Positions 7,110-15,750 of a stretch of DNA of 37,491 bases are shown here, piece by piece. The first letter of the stretch is position 1; every line of letters begins with the position of its first letter. The position numbers were made by a program, and so were the translations under genes. Below the pieces are notes generated by a model. That model was not told the DNA's origin. It saw only the letters and a program-made list of their open reading frames with translations, and did not search any database. Source of the stretch: Actinacidiphila epipremni. Its GTDB lineage: Bacteria > Actinomycetota > Actinomycetes > Streptomycetales > Streptomycetaceae. The DNA is taken from positions 1 through 37,491 of the forward strand of contig NZ_JAATEJ010000045.1 of NCBI RefSeq assembly GCF_012034175.1, in the 5' to 3' direction.

Positions 7110-7973
7110 ATGGTCACAACCGTGCGGCTCAGCCCGCTCGTCGAGGAGCACTCCCGCGCGCTCGGGGTGGATGTGGTCTTCTTCGTCGTCCTGTACGGGG
7201 TGCTGGTCCTCGGCGTGCGTACGGAGCCGCGCGGGCTCGGCGCGTTGGGTGTCCTCGCGGTGGTGGTGGTCTTCCACTGGCTCCAGATGCGCTTCCTGGT
7301 GCGGCTGCGGTTCGACGACGAGGGGATCACCGTCGTACGGGTGCCGCGGCGCAGGCGGGTGGCGTGGTCCCAGGTCGCGGGCCTGGTCTACACCGAGCGC
7401 GGCTCGGGCCTGCCGAACTCCGGCTCCGTCTACCAGTTACGGCTGGTGCTGCGCGGCCAGGAGCCGCCGCTGGGGCGGTTCCTGACGCAGGTGCAGCGCC
7501 AGGAACTCGCCCGCGGCCCGGTGCTCATGGCGCTGCCGTCCCTCGACGGCGACGGCGAGCGCAGGAGCGACCACTTGCGCCGGCGGGTCCTGCGGGAGCT
7601 GGCGGCGCACGGCTTCCCCGCTCCCGAGCCGCGGGCGTGGGAGTTCCGTACCCCGCTGTTCAGCGCGCGGGCGCTGACCGCCGCCGTCGCCATGGACGTA
7701 CGCGGGGCGCGGGCGGTCGCCGTACGGCACGGGGTGGACGTCACCGTGGAGCAGCGGGCGCTGCTGGACCGTACGCTCCCCGGGCTCGCCGCCGAGCACG
7801 GCGGTGCGGAAGCGGCCCTGCGGGAGCCGGACTTCACGAGCTTCTTCTTCGAGGGGCCGGGCAAGGCGGAGCGGGCGGCGGCCTTCCTGGACGCCGCCCG
7901 GGCCGCGGTGCCCGCGCGGTGGCGGGTCTCGGAGGGCACGCTGCCCGCGGCGGGGCCGGATCAGCCCACGTAG
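7110..7973 (+). CDS. Membrane-anchored PH-like-domain protein
   Basis: A protein of about 287 aa from ATG 7110; the frame also opens at 7035, but the 25 extra residues look non-coding. Residues about 18-65 hold two membrane segments (VVFFVVLYGVLVLGV and LGVLAVVVVFHWLQM). They are followed by LRFDDEGITVVRVPRRRRVAWSQVAGL, the strand pattern of the small bacterial PH-like domain common in actinobacterial membrane proteins. The C-terminal half is soluble and of unknown function. Its stop overlaps the 3' end of the convergent lipoprotein gene by 13 bp. No specific role can be assigned. Confidence 0.75.
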   Translation: MVTTVRLSPLVEEHSRALGVDVVFFVVLYGVLVLGVRTEPRGLGALGVLAVVVVFHWLQMRFLVRLRFDDEGITVVRVPRRRRVAWSQVAGLVYTERGSGLPNSGSVYQLRLVLRGQEPPLGRFLTQVQRQELARGPVLMALPSLDGDGERRSDHLRRRVLRELAAHGFPAPEPRAWEFRTPLFSARALTAAVAMDVRGARAVAVRHGVDVTVEQRALLDRTLPGLAAEHGGAEAALREPDFTSFFFEGPGKAERAAAFLDAARAAVPARWRVSEGTLPAAGPDQPT

Positions 7974-9019
7974 TCGAAGGTGCCGTGCGCGTCCAGCTTC
8001 GTCGGCTGCTCCTCGCTCGCCTTGAAGTCGAAGCCGGGGATGGCGTGGCACTCGAAGGAGCCGGCCACGGACTTCTCCGCGGCGCGGGTCAGCGTCACCG
8101 TGCACTGGGTGCCCATGCTGTCGACGAAGCCGGTGTCGTCGCCGGCGACCCTGAGCGTGACCCCGAAGTTCGCCTTGCTGCCGGCCGTGAGCTCGGTGTC
8201 CACGCCCGTGAGTTCGACGGCGTGGTGGGCGCTGTCGCTCCAGGTCAGGTTGTACCTGCCGTCCGAGGGCTCCCAGATGTTGGCGGCGGACGGGTCGTAC
8301 GTCAGCGGGTAGCTGCCCTGGGGGCCGTCGCCGCCGGTCACGACCAGGTTGGCGGTGTTGGCGCCGCCCGATGTGCCCGGGTCGGTGGTGGGCGCCGGCG
8401 GGAGGGCGCCCTTGCGGGCGTAGGTGAAGGTGCCCTGGGCGTCCACGGAGGTGTCCAGCTGCTCGGTGTCGGTGAAGGAGAATCCGGGCACGCCGCGGCA
8501 GTTGTAGCGGCCGGCGATGGCGTCGGCGCCGACCGAGGTCAGGACGACCTCGCACTTGGCGTGCACGCCGTCCACGTAACCCTTGTCCTCGCCGCCGAAC
8601 TTGAGCGTCGTGGTCGCGTCGACCTTGCCGGTGGCCAGCTTCTCCTCGTACGTGCTGAGGTGGAGGACGTGGTGGGCGCTGTCGCTCCAGGTCAGCTCGA
8701 TCTTCCCGGCCGTGGGGTCGAAGGTGTCGTCCTCGCCGGGCGTGTAGGCCAGGTGGTACGAGCCGGGGGTCTCGTCGCCGCCGGTGACCTTCAGGGACGC
8801 GGTGCCGGCGGGGGCGGTGCTGCTCGGCGGGGCCTTCTTCGGGTCCTAGTCGCTGCCGGAGGACGACCCGGAGCCCGAGCAGCCGGCGAGGCCGGCGGTG
8901 GTCACCGCGAGGGCGACGAGGCCGGCGGCAGCGGCGTACGGCCGGCGGCCGGCAGCGGCGTACGGTCGCCGACTCCGCGTGGTACGAGGGCTGTTCGAGC
9001 GCACAGGGCGGGTGGACAC
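7961..9019 (-). pseudogene. Two-repeat lipoprotein interrupted by an in-frame TAG
   Basis: The frame is open from GTG 9019, which has a well-placed AGGAGG, to the TGA at 7961, except for one TAG at 8846-8848. Before it lies a lipoprotein signal ending in AGLAGCSGSGSSSGSD, with the lipobox Cys. After it, the same frame continues as DPKKAPPSS and two homologous repeats of about 120 residues. Each repeat has a GGD-GSY start, the shared LTWSDSAHH segment, a Cys pair and an ending GTF-Y. The stop falls in the Ser/Gly linker after the lipid anchor, so as read only a ~57-aa lipopeptide would be made. A single TCG-to-TAG change would explain it; base-calling error is possible. The repeats have no family I recognise. 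The signal region itself carries a duplicated RRPYAAA. Confidence 0.75.
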
Positions 9020-9161
9020 CGAAGTCCTCCTAGGTGGTTCGAGGTTGCTCGCCTCCTTCCTCCACGCCACCCGCCCTTCGCGCGGTTCCCCTGACGACAC
9101 CGGAAAGTACCCGTGCGTACACCTGCCGTCACGGCCTTCCGGCCGCGGCGGTCCTGCGGTC

Positions 9162-9932
9162 CTACCTCAGGTGGCGGGTGAAGAACCGGGCTGCGGCGTC
9201 GCCGGCGGATCGGGGGACGCCGGTGTGGCCGCCGAGGTGGGCGTGCAGGGACTTGTCCGGGGAGCCGAAGGCGTCGAAGAGGTCGAGGGCGGCCTGGCGG
9301 TCGTTGCCCTCGTCGTCCCATTGCAGCAGGACGTGCAGCGGGATGGTGATCCCGCGGGCCTGCTCGACGAGGGAGCGGGGCACGAGGCTCCCGGCGAACA
9401 GGACGGCGGCGGTGATGCGGGGCTCGACCGCCGCCAGCCGGATGGCGAGGGAGATCAGGCCGCCCGAGTAGCCGACCGGGCCGCCGATCGCGGGGAGCGC
9501 GAGGAGGGCGTCGAGGGTTTCCTGCCACTCCGGGGCGGCCTTGTCGACGAGCGGGAGGACGAGGTCGTCGACGAGCGTGTCGCTGACCGGCTCGCCGGCC
9601 GCCATCACCCGGCGCAGCTCGGCGCGGGCCTGGTCGAGGGCGGGCCAGCGGGGCCGGTCGCCGCTTCCGGGGAGCTCGATGGTCGCCGTGGCGAAGCCCT
9701 CCGCCGCGGAGTGCCGGGCCCGGGCCAGCAGCCGGGGGTGCATCCTGCGCAGCCCGAGCGGCGGGATGCCGAGCAGGATCAGCGGGGACGCTTCGGTTGC
9801 CGGCGCGGACGCCGTTACGCGCGCCGGTGCGGACGCCGGCTCTGGGGTCCACAGGATGCCGGGGATCTCGCCGAGGGTGAATTCGCGCTCGACGACGCCG
9901 TCGTCGAGGCGCCGCTCGGAGGTGAAACGCAT
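9162..9932 (-). CDS. Alpha/beta hydrolase
   Basis: A 256-aa cytoplasmic protein with the alpha/beta hydrolase pattern: a strand LILLGIPPLG near residue 55 as the oxyanion-hole region, the nucleophile elbow G154-Y-S156-G-G, and a C-terminal GGHTG histidine motif. The size and elbow resemble dienelactone hydrolase-like esterases. ATG 9932 is chosen because the frame upstream of it codes low-complexity sequence and GAAAGG lies 8-9 nt before it. It stands alone between the lipoprotein and the arabinofuranosidase genes, so context gives no substrate. Confidence 0.8.
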   Translation of the reverse strand: MRFTSERRLDDGVVEREFTLGEIPGILWTPEPASAPARVTASAPATEASPLILLGIPPLGLRRMHPRLLARARHSAAEGFATATIELPGSGDRPRWPALDQARAELRRVMAAGEPVSDTLVDDLVLPLVDKAAPEWQETLDALLALPAIGGPVGYSGGLISLAIRLAAVEPRITAAVLFAGSLVPRSLVEQARGITIPLHVLLQWDDEGNDRQAALDLFDAFGSPDKSLHAHLGGHTGVPRSAGDAAARFFTRHLR

Positions 9933-10198
9933 GGTCGTGCCTTTCGGGAGTGCACTGGAACGGCGCTCCCGGACGACCTGCCTATCGCCCGACCGTGACC
10001 CCGGAGGGGAGCACCCACGTCGATACTGCGTCCACGGGTACCACCTCCTCGATCCTTCGCACGGGCCTCCGAAAAGGTAACAGCGGCAGCCGCGGTCCGC
10101 CAAGCAGGTGGTGACGGCCCGTGCGGGAGCGGAGTGCGCACGGCCGGCTGTCCCCGTCCCGGGGGTGGGGCGGGGGCAGCCGGTGGGGGTGGCGGGGG
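9933..10198. other. Intergenic region without a recognised gene
   Basis: I see no supported coding frame or RNA gene. The part nearest the arabinofuranosidase stop (10145-10198) is G-rich on the plus strand. Confidence 0.5.
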
Positions 10199-11710
10199 TC
10201 AGTGGGTGGTGAGGTCGAATTCTTCCCAGGGGCCGACCGCGGTGCGGTTGGCGATGAGGGCGGAGGCGCCGGCGTTCTCGGCGGTGACGAGGTGCTGGTT
10301 GTTGTAGGCGCGGAAGGTGACGCTGCCGTCCGGGTTGTGGAGGAGGTAGAAGGTCTCCCATGGGCCGGGGCCGCCGCGGTTGGCGATCAGGGGGGAGTTG
10401 CCGTTGCTCTCGGCGGTGACCCACTGGTTGTCCGAATGGGCCTTGAGGTTCACGGTGTTGTTGTTGTTCGCGACCATGGTGAAGAGCTCGTTCGTGCCGA
10501 CCGAGGTGGCGTCGGCGATGAGCGAGGTAGTGGAGTTGGGGGCGTCCACGTACTTGCCGTTGGCGTGCGACTTGAGGCTGATGACCGATGTGGTGGGCGC
10601 GGGGAAGGTGGTGGTGTTGTTCGCGTAGCCGGCCGCGGTGATGTTGGCCTGCACGGCGTTCTCGGTCGCGTCGGACGGGAAGCCCTTGGTGACGGCGCCC
10701 TCGAAGAACTCACCTGTGCCCATGGGGCTGTTGTCGCCGCCGGTGCCCAACTCGATGGAGGGCTGGACCTTCATCGGGTTGTAGCCGTTGGGCAGGGCGC
10801 CGGAGTACGCCTGTGTCAGGCCGCCGGACTGCCCGTTGCCGTATTTGAGCGTGAAGTTCGTCGTGCCGTTGTTCTTCTCCCAGGCGCTCACGAACGAGCC
10901 GGTCTCGCTGGGGATGTTGGACGGGTTGGGGCCGGCCGCGCTGAAGTACATGCCGTTTTCGAGGTCGCCGCCGACCCAGGGGCCGGAGCCGGTGCAGCCG
11001 CCGGTCCAGCAGGCGGAGCCGTAGTAGATCGCGTTCATCGTCGCGTTGCCGTCGTCGGAGTCGTTCGTCTCGGCCGAACCGAAGTCGAAGCAGCAGCTGT
11101 TGCTCGTGAGGTTGGACGAGGTGAGCATGTAGATGCCCTCGGCCTGCGCGCCGGTGGGGACGTTCTTGGCGGCGTTGTTGCGGTATCCGGTGCCGATGTT
11201 GTCGACGAGTACGCCGTAGGCGTGCCGGCCGCCGATGGTGATGGGCAGCGCCATCGCGTTCGCGCCGATGTCGGAGCCGTTCGGTCCCGGGCCGGACAGG
11301 CTGCCGGAGCAGCCGGCGCAGGAACTGCCGGGCGAGATGGGCATGTTGTTGGCGTTGGGCGTCTGGTCGTACAGCACGGTGATGGTGCAGGTCGTGCCGG
11401 AGCAGAAGGAGACCTGCGGGGCGGCGTCGACCACGCCGCCGGCGGAGCCGAGGCCGACGTTCAAGGTGGCTTTGTCGGAGTCGCGTTGGATCTGGTAGAG
11501 CGGGCCGTTGTACGAGGAGAACATCGCCCGGGTGGTGCTGTACGCCGCCGCACAGGGCGTACCGCCGGACGCGTAGATGTCGCACGGCCCCGACGAGGCC
11601 GCGTCGGCGCGGGTCGCCGTCGTGCCGAAGAGCGGCACCGCGATCGCCACCGCGAGCAGGAACGCCAGTAACAGCCGCGTCCTGCGTCGGAGTGTGGATA
11701 TGGCCAGCAC
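10199..11710 (-). CDS. Secreted GH54 alpha-L-arabinofuranosidase with beta-trefoil domain
   Basis: A protein of about 503 aa. Residues 1-38 form a signal peptide. The catalytic domain starts at GPCDIYASGGTPC and matches the fungal AbfB type (GH54). The vicinal cysteines C206-C207 (CCFDF) are kept; the nucleophile corresponds to E251 in GGDLEN and the acid/base to the Asp of LGTGGDNS. The last ~120 residues are a fascin/ricin-like beta-trefoil of three repeats (SLKSHANGKYV, NLKAHSDNQWV, TFRAYNNQHLV) in place of the arabinose-binding CBM42 of fungal enzymes. It should release arabinose from arabinan or arabinoxylan outside the cell. GTG 11710 is preferred because GGGAGG lies 5 nt before it; the frame is open to ATG 11740. 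Confidence 0.9.
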   Translation of the reverse strand: MLAISTLRRRTRLLLAFLLAVAIAVPLFGTTATRADAASSGPCDIYASGGTPCAAAYSTTRAMFSSYNGPLYQIQRDSDKATLNVGLGSAGGVVDAAPQVSFCSGTTCTITVLYDQTPNANNMPISPGSSCAGCSGSLSGPGPNGSDIGANAMALPITIGGRHAYGVLVDNIGTGYRNNAAKNVPTGAQAEGIYMLTSSNLTSNSCCFDFGSAETNDSDDGNATMNAIYYGSACWTGGCTGSGPWVGGDLENGMYFSAAGPNPSNIPSETGSFVSAWEKNNGTTNFTLKYGNGQSGGLTQAYSGALPNGYNPMKVQPSIELGTGGDNSPMGTGEFFEGAVTKGFPSDATENAVQANITAAGYANNTTTFPAPTTSVISLKSHANGKYVDAPNSTTSLIADATSVGTNELFTMVANNNNTVNLKAHSDNQWVTAESNGNSPLIANRGGPGPWETFYLLHNPDGSVTFRAYNNQHLVTAENAGASALIANRTAVGPWEEFDLTTH

Positions 11711-11983
11711 ACATGCCTCCCGGAAATGTGGGGGTGCCATGTCGCCCGAGGCGCCCGGCCGGATCGCGGCTGCGCTTGTCGTCGGGCGCTGTCAGGGATC
11801 GCCGGTGGTGCTCAGCACGTGGCAGACGGCGGCGTCCCGTGTGACGCAGCACACATGTTCAGTCGGCTCTAGGCGTAAGTCAAGGCTGCTGTCCGACGGC
11901 GGTGCACATTTGGCGAGACCTTTGGCGTAAAGCCGGGATCCGTCAGCGGCTTTTATGCGCAAAGTGAGCGCAATAGGTGAGGG
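11711..11983. other. Intergenic region upstream of the arabinofuranosidase gene
   Basis: About 270 bp that should hold the promoter of the GH54 gene. I do not see a clear -35/-10 pair, operator or coding frame here. Confidence 0.4.
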
Positions 11984-13438
11984 TCATGACCCCGGGGTCG
12001 GGGTGGAGGTGGGGGTGGGGGTGGAGGTGGTGCCGGGCGCCGGTGGGGAGGGTGCGGCGGAGGCGGGGAGGGTGGTGGTGAGGGCGCGCTGGTCGGCGAG
12101 GGCTATGGCGAGTTCGCCGGCGGCGGTGGGGTGGAGCGGGGCCTTGTCCGCGGAGTTCTGGACGAAGGGCTGGTCGCTGCACAGGGTGTGGCCGTCGAAG
12201 TCGGGGCGGACGCTGGTGAAGTGGAAGGTGTCGGCGCCGCTCTTCAGCACGTCGTTGATGGCGGACAGGCGCGAGCTGAGGACCTCGGCCTTGGCCGGGG
12301 TGATGCCGTCCTTCTTCAGGCAGGCCGTGTCGGGCCCGAAGGGGTCGTAATACTCGTTGACCAGGACCGCAGGGTGGTGCGGGAGGGCCGCCAGCTGCTG
12401 GAGGAGATCGAGGTAGTTCTGCGTGAAGGCGGCGAGCCGCTCGGTGAAGTAGGCGGTGGACGCCTTGTCGTCGCAGACGGGTGACTTCGCGCACAGGCCG
12501 GTCAGCACGGACCAGTTCATGTCGTTGGCGCCGATGCTGACGATGACCGCGGAGGCGCTGGTGGCCCGCTGGGCGACCGCGAGCTGGGGCGGGATCACGT
12601 CGTCGCCGCGGGTCTGCACGCCGAGGACGCCGTCGGTGACGGTGGCGCCCTGGCAGGCCAGGTTCAGTACGTTCCAGTCGTTGACGGCCGCGAGGTCGGC
12701 GGCGTACGAGTCGGCGCTGCGTCCGCAGGTCCGGTCGGTGCCGGTCGGGTGCTGGACCGGGCGGTTGCCGATGGCCGCCGCGGTGGAGTCGCCCAGCACG
12801 ACGGCGTTGACGTGCGGCAGCGCCGGGCCCTGGGCCGCCGGCACCGGCTGCGTGGGGGTGCGGCCCACGAGGTCGTCCAGGGAGCGCACCTGGCGCAGGA
12901 CACGCGGGGTGCCGGACGCCAGCAGGTAGATCCCCACGGCGTTGACCGCGCACACGGACACCACGCCGGCGGCCACCATGGCCAGCAGGGTGCGCCGGGT
13001 CGCCCGGCGGACGCCCGCGACGGCCACCGCGATGACGGCGGCGCAGCCGGCCGCGATCAGCGACTCCCACAGGCAGTAGCGCAGCCAGCCCGAGCCCAGG
13101 CTGCGGCTGAGGTCGGGCACGAGCTCGCCGGCGCCGACCTGCGGGGCGAGGTTGATGTGGGTGAGCTTGAGCAGCGGGCGGATGGGGCCGTCGAAATGCG
13201 GCCGGGTCGCGATGGTCTCCCCGAACAGCTCCAGCTCCCCCGGGCCCGACATGCTCCGGCCCGGCTGCGCCGCGCCCACCTGCACCGTCTGCCCCGCCGC
13301 CGAGACCGACTGCATGGGGGTCAGCTGGATCGCCAGCCAGATCGACACCGCGCTGAGGACCGCGAGGGCGGCGGCAGCCGCCAGGAGTCTACGGGCCCGG
13401 CGCAGCCACTTGCCGGCGTAGACGCTGAGCCGCCGCAC
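11984..13438 (-). CDS. Membrane-anchored SGNH/GDSL hydrolase
   Basis: A protein of about 484 aa. It has an N-terminal membrane helix (residues about 17-40), a ~70-residue extracytoplasmic stretch, two more membrane helices near residues 125-180, then an SGNH hydrolase domain. The catalytic motifs are VVLGDSTAAA (nucleophile Ser), SIGANDMNWS (block III Asn) and a C-terminal LHPTAAG with His. A Pro/Thr tail (PTPTSTPTP) ends the protein. The domain would face outside and act as an esterase or lipase on lipid or acylated carbohydrate. GTG 13438 is chosen for its upstream GAGAGGTGA; GTG 13471 in the same frame is the alternative. Confidence 0.8.
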   Translation of the reverse strand: MRRLSVYAGKWLRRARRLLAAAAALAVLSAVSIWLAIQLTPMQSVSAAGQTVQVGAAQPGRSMSGPGELELFGETIATRPHFDGPIRPLLKLTHINLAPQVGAGELVPDLSRSLGSGWLRYCLWESLIAAGCAAVIAVAVAGVRRATRRTLLAMVAAGVVSVCAVNAVGIYLLASGTPRVLRQVRSLDDLVGRTPTQPVPAAQGPALPHVNAVVLGDSTAAAIGNRPVQHPTGTDRTCGRSADSYAADLAAVNDWNVLNLACQGATVTDGVLGVQTRGDDVIPPQLAVAQRATSASAVIVSIGANDMNWSVLTGLCAKSPVCDDKASTAYFTERLAAFTQNYLDLLQQLAALPHHPAVLVNEYYDPFGPDTACLKKDGITPAKAEVLSSRLSAINDVLKSGADTFHFTSVRPDFDGHTLCSDQPFVQNSADKAPLHPTAAGELAIALADQRALTTTLPASAAPSPPAPGTTSTPTPTSTPTPGS

Positions 13439-13494
13439 GTGCCAGTCACCTCTCCGTCTGCTCCGTGCCACCGGTGCGGTGACTTTCTTTGGCT

Positions 13495-13600
13495 GGTGGC
13501 GCTCGTCGCTGCTTGCCGCCGTTTGCTGCTGCTTGCTGCTGCCCTTGGCCGCTTGCGGTTGCTTGCGGTTGCTTGCTGCCGCTTCTGCGGGCTTGTGCCC
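13495..13600. repeat. Low-complexity GCTTGC/TGC-rich tract
   Basis: Short words such as GCTTGCTGC, GCTTGCCGCC and GCTTGCGGTT recur along about 100 bp between the SGNH hydrolase start and the TetR remnant. No coding frame is convincing. Confidence 0.45.
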
Positions 13601-13667
13601 GCGGCCCCTGGCCGCATGTGTCGTCCGGGGGGTTTGCGGTGTTTTTCCTCGACTGTACCCCGGGTGC

Positions 13668-14130
13668 CTACGCCGTCCGTACGGCTGTGACGATCCAGTC
13701 GCTTTCGGTGACGATTGCGGCCCGCGCCGGAGGGCGGAAGGCGTCGATCATGTAGGCCGCGAAGCGGCGGGAGGCGGTGAGGCGGGTGGCGGGGGGGTGC
13801 GGTGTGGATGCCGCGGTGGGCGGTGGGCATCAGGACCAGGTCGTCGACGACGAAGTCCGGGCGGGGGTGGCCGGTTTGCCGGGCGCGGCGGCTCAACTCG
13901 GCGACCGCGCGGAGGGTTTGCTCCCGGTCGGCGGCGAAGTCCATGGCGTCGGGGAAGGCCGCGAGGATCAGGTCGCGCTTGGTCGGGAAGTGCCGGTGGA
14001 GCGTGGCGGGGCCGACGCCCGCCCGGCGGGCGACCTCGCGCATGGGCGCGCTCAGGCCCTCGTCGGCGGACACCGCGCGGGCCGTGTCGGGGATACGGGC
14101 CCGGTTGTCGCGGGCGTCGGAGCGCAGCGG
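13668..14130 (-). pseudogene. Degenerate TetR-family regulator
   Basis: The N-terminal part reads LRSDARDNRARI, then the helix-turn-helix MREVARRAGVGPATLHRHFPTKRDLI. It then jumps to FPDAMDFAADREQTLRAVAEL, which in intact TetR proteins of this type lies some 35-45 residues further on, so an internal deletion has removed the middle helices. After AHRGIHTAPP the reading frame is wrong. Removing one base from the run of seven G at 13791-13797 restores ATRLTASRRFAAYMIDAFRPP and a TAG stop at 13668. There is no proper start codon beside the LRSD segment. It cannot make a normal regulator as read; the homopolymer shift alone could be a base-calling error, but the deletion could not. Confidence 0.75.
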
Positions 14131-14269
14131 GTGGGGCGTGGGGGTCGGGGCCGCTTCGGGGGGTACCTCCTCGGACTGCGCACATCGACCTCGCTGCGTC
14201 TCCGGTGACCTCTCGTCGTGCGCAGTCCTGCGGGGGCACCCCCCGAACCAGCCCCTCCCGCTCTCGTCG

Positions 14270-14440
14270 CACCTCTGACCGCCGGTGGGGGTGGGTGGGG
14301 TCCGATCCCTGCCGCCCTTGTCGGGCCTCTGGCCGCCGGTGGGGGCCCGGTCCCTGCCGATGTCGTCGGGCCTCTGGCCGCCGGTGGGGGTCCGGTTTCT
14401 GGCGGCCTTGTCGGGCGGGTGGCCGGCGGTGGGGGTGGGG
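14270..14440. repeat. 45-bp tandem repeats, about 3.5 copies
   Basis: Units beginning GCCTCTGGCCGCCGGTGGGG start at 14325 and 14370 (period 45). A longer first unit starts at about 14270 with a 10-bp insertion, and a decayed partial unit follows from 14415. The period is a multiple of three, so both strands show repetitive open frames, but no start, ribosome site or known domain supports a gene. The tract fills the gap upstream of the DUF6126 gene. Confidence 0.7.
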
Positions 14441-14522
14441 GTGGGCTCGGTACGGGGGCGGTTGCGACTTTTTTCAATTGCTCACATGATGTATTGGTCG
14501 CGCCCCCGACCGGAAGCCCGCC

Positions 14523-14693
14523 ATGCCCGATGCACCCTCGCCCGCCCCCCTCCCTCGGGACCCCGGCGCCGGCACCGAAAAATACAAGGCCCGCGGCGTC
14601 GCCCTGCGCGTCTTCGTCTACGTCATCGCCGGCCACTTCTTCGCCGGCTTCCTCTGGCTCCTCTTCTACCTGGGCGCCCACTCCCACAAGTAG
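14523..14693 (+). CDS. DUF6126-family small membrane protein
   Basis: A 56-aa protein with a short Pro/Ala-rich N-terminus, then EKYKARGVALRVFVYVIAG leading into one membrane helix (ALRVFVYVIAGHFFAGFLWL, residues about 26-45) and a GAHSHK tail. This is the layout of the DUF6126 proteins common in Streptomyces, often paired with a helix-turn-helix regulator gene. No such partner is adjacent here. ATG 14523 has GGAAG 7 nt upstream. An AT-rich stretch at 14465-14490 (TTTTTTCAATTGCTCACATG), rare in this DNA, probably contains its promoter. Function is unknown. Confidence 0.75.
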   Translation: MPDAPSPAPLPRDPGAGTEKYKARGVALRVFVYVIAGHFFAGFLWLLFYLGAHSHK

Positions 14694-14745
14694 CCAAGCG
14701 CGACCGACTACGCACGGACGGTGGGGTCAGGGGATTGCTGGCGTC

Positions 14746-14771
14746 ATGAATTGCAGGAAATGGCAATTCGT
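14746..14771. promoter_or_regulatory. Inverted repeat upstream of the ArsR/hydrogenase-like operon
   Basis: ATGAATTGC (14746-14754) and GCAATTCGT (14763-14771) are 9-bp arms with one mismatch around an 8-bp spacer, about 100 bp before the ArsR gene. This symmetry suits a winged-helix ArsR dimer, so it is the best candidate operator for autoregulation of the operon. Confidence 0.5.
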
Positions 14772-14872
14772 GATGTCATCAGGGCGGCCATGGGGCGCGA
14801 GGATGTCGTCATGGTGACTGGATCTGTGTGCGTGAGGCCGGCGGTGGCCCGGGCCGGTGGGAGGGCGGTGCG

Positions 14873-15235
14873 ATGAGCGCGCCTCTGTACCAGCTCAAGG
14901 CCGAGTTCTTCAAGACGCTCGGGCACCCGGTGCGTATCCGGGTGCTGGAGCTGCTGAGTGAGCGGGAGCACTCCGTCGCGGAGATGCTGGGCGAGGTCGG
15001 CATCGAGCCGTCGCATCTGTCGCAGCAGCTCGCGGTGCTGCGGCGGGCGAACCTCGTCGTCACGCGCAAGGAGGGCTCGAACGTCTACTACTCGCTGACC
15101 AGCCCGCATGTGGCCGAGCTGCTGCGGGTGGCGCGCACGATCCTGTCCGGGGTGCTGGCCGGCCAGGCCGAGTTGCTCGCCGATCTGCGGGCGGATGCGG
15201 CCGGCGGTGGTACGGCGGGTCCGGCGCCGACGTGA
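14873..15235 (+). CDS. ArsR-family regulator of the hydrogenase-like operon (Rv0081-type)
   Basis: A 120-aa winged-helix protein: YQLKAEFFKTLGHPVRIRVLELL, recognition helix region IEPSHLSQQLAVLRRANLV, and the wing TRKEGSNVYYSL. It contains no cysteine, so it is not a thiolate metal sensor. The opening KAEFFKTLGHP and the position at the head of a six-gene operon match M. tuberculosis Rv0081, the regulator ahead of Rv0082-Rv0087. ATG 14873 follows GGGAGG at suitable spacing; the longer frame from 14828 is not needed. Probable target is the inverted repeat at 14746-14771. The signal it senses is unknown. Confidence 0.88.
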   Translation: MSAPLYQLKAEFFKTLGHPVRIRVLELLSEREHSVAEMLGEVGIEPSHLSQQLAVLRRANLVVTRKEGSNVYYSLTSPHVAELLRVARTILSGVLAGQAELLADLRADAAGGGTAGPAPT

Positions 15236-15264
15236 GGCGCCGGGAGTGAGCGTGAGGAGTGGGG

Positions 15265-15750
15265 ATGGGCGGCCTGTTGCGCAAGATCCGCGGGACGGGG
15301 CGGGTGGCCGAGGCCGCGCCGCCGCGGCCTGAGGCGGATCCGCTGCCCGCCGCGCGGGAGCTGGGCGGATCGGTGCAGGTGCGGTGCGTCGACGCGGGCT
15401 CGTGCAACGGGTGCGAGATCGAGATCGGCAACGCGTTCGGGCCGGTCTACGACGCCGAGCGGTACGGCGTACGGCTGGTGGCCTCGCCCCGGCACGCGGA
15501 CGTCGCCCTCGTCACGGGACCGGTGACGCGGAACATGGCGGAGCCGCTGCGGCGTACGGTCGCGGCGATGCCGCAGCCGGCCATCGTGGTCGCCGTGGGC
15601 GACTGCGCCCTGGACTGCGGGGAGTTCGCCGGGGGCTACGGCGTCGAGGGGTCGGTCGTGGACATGGTCTCCGTGGACGTCAGCGTGCCGGGCTGCCCGC
15701 CGGAGCCGGCGGCGATCGTGACGGCGCTGCGTACGCTGACCGGCCGGTGA
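15265..15750 (+). CDS. NuoB/HyfI-like [4Fe-4S] small subunit (Rv0082-type)
   Basis: A 161-aa protein of the complex I 20-kDa/[NiFe]-hydrogenase small-subunit family. The four ligands of the proximal 4Fe-4S cluster can be placed at C47 and C50 (SCNGC), C114 (GDC) and C144 (PGCPP); C41 and C118 are extra. The ~40-residue N-terminal extension is short and basic. It should sit on the peripheral arm beside the large subunit encoded last in the operon and pass electrons. ATG 15265 follows GAGGAG. The next gene starts inside its stop codon. Confidence 0.88.
   Translation: MGGLLRKIRGTGRVAEAAPPRPEADPLPAARELGGSVQVRCVDAGSCNGCEIEIGNAFGPVYDAERYGVRLVASPRHADVALVTGPVTRNMAEPLRRTVAAMPQPAIVVAVGDCALDCGEFAGGYGVEGSVVDMVSVDVSVPGCPPEPAAIVTALRTLTGR

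Noticed and set aside
7364..9094. 576-aa plus-strand frame across the PH-like and lipoprotein genes
   Set aside because: Gly/Ala/Arg-rich translation with no domain; it is antisense to the lipoprotein and out of frame with the membrane protein gene.
14218..14817. 199-aa plus frame over the 45-bp repeats
   Set aside because: No start signal and low-complexity product; the DUF6126 gene in another frame is the supported reading.
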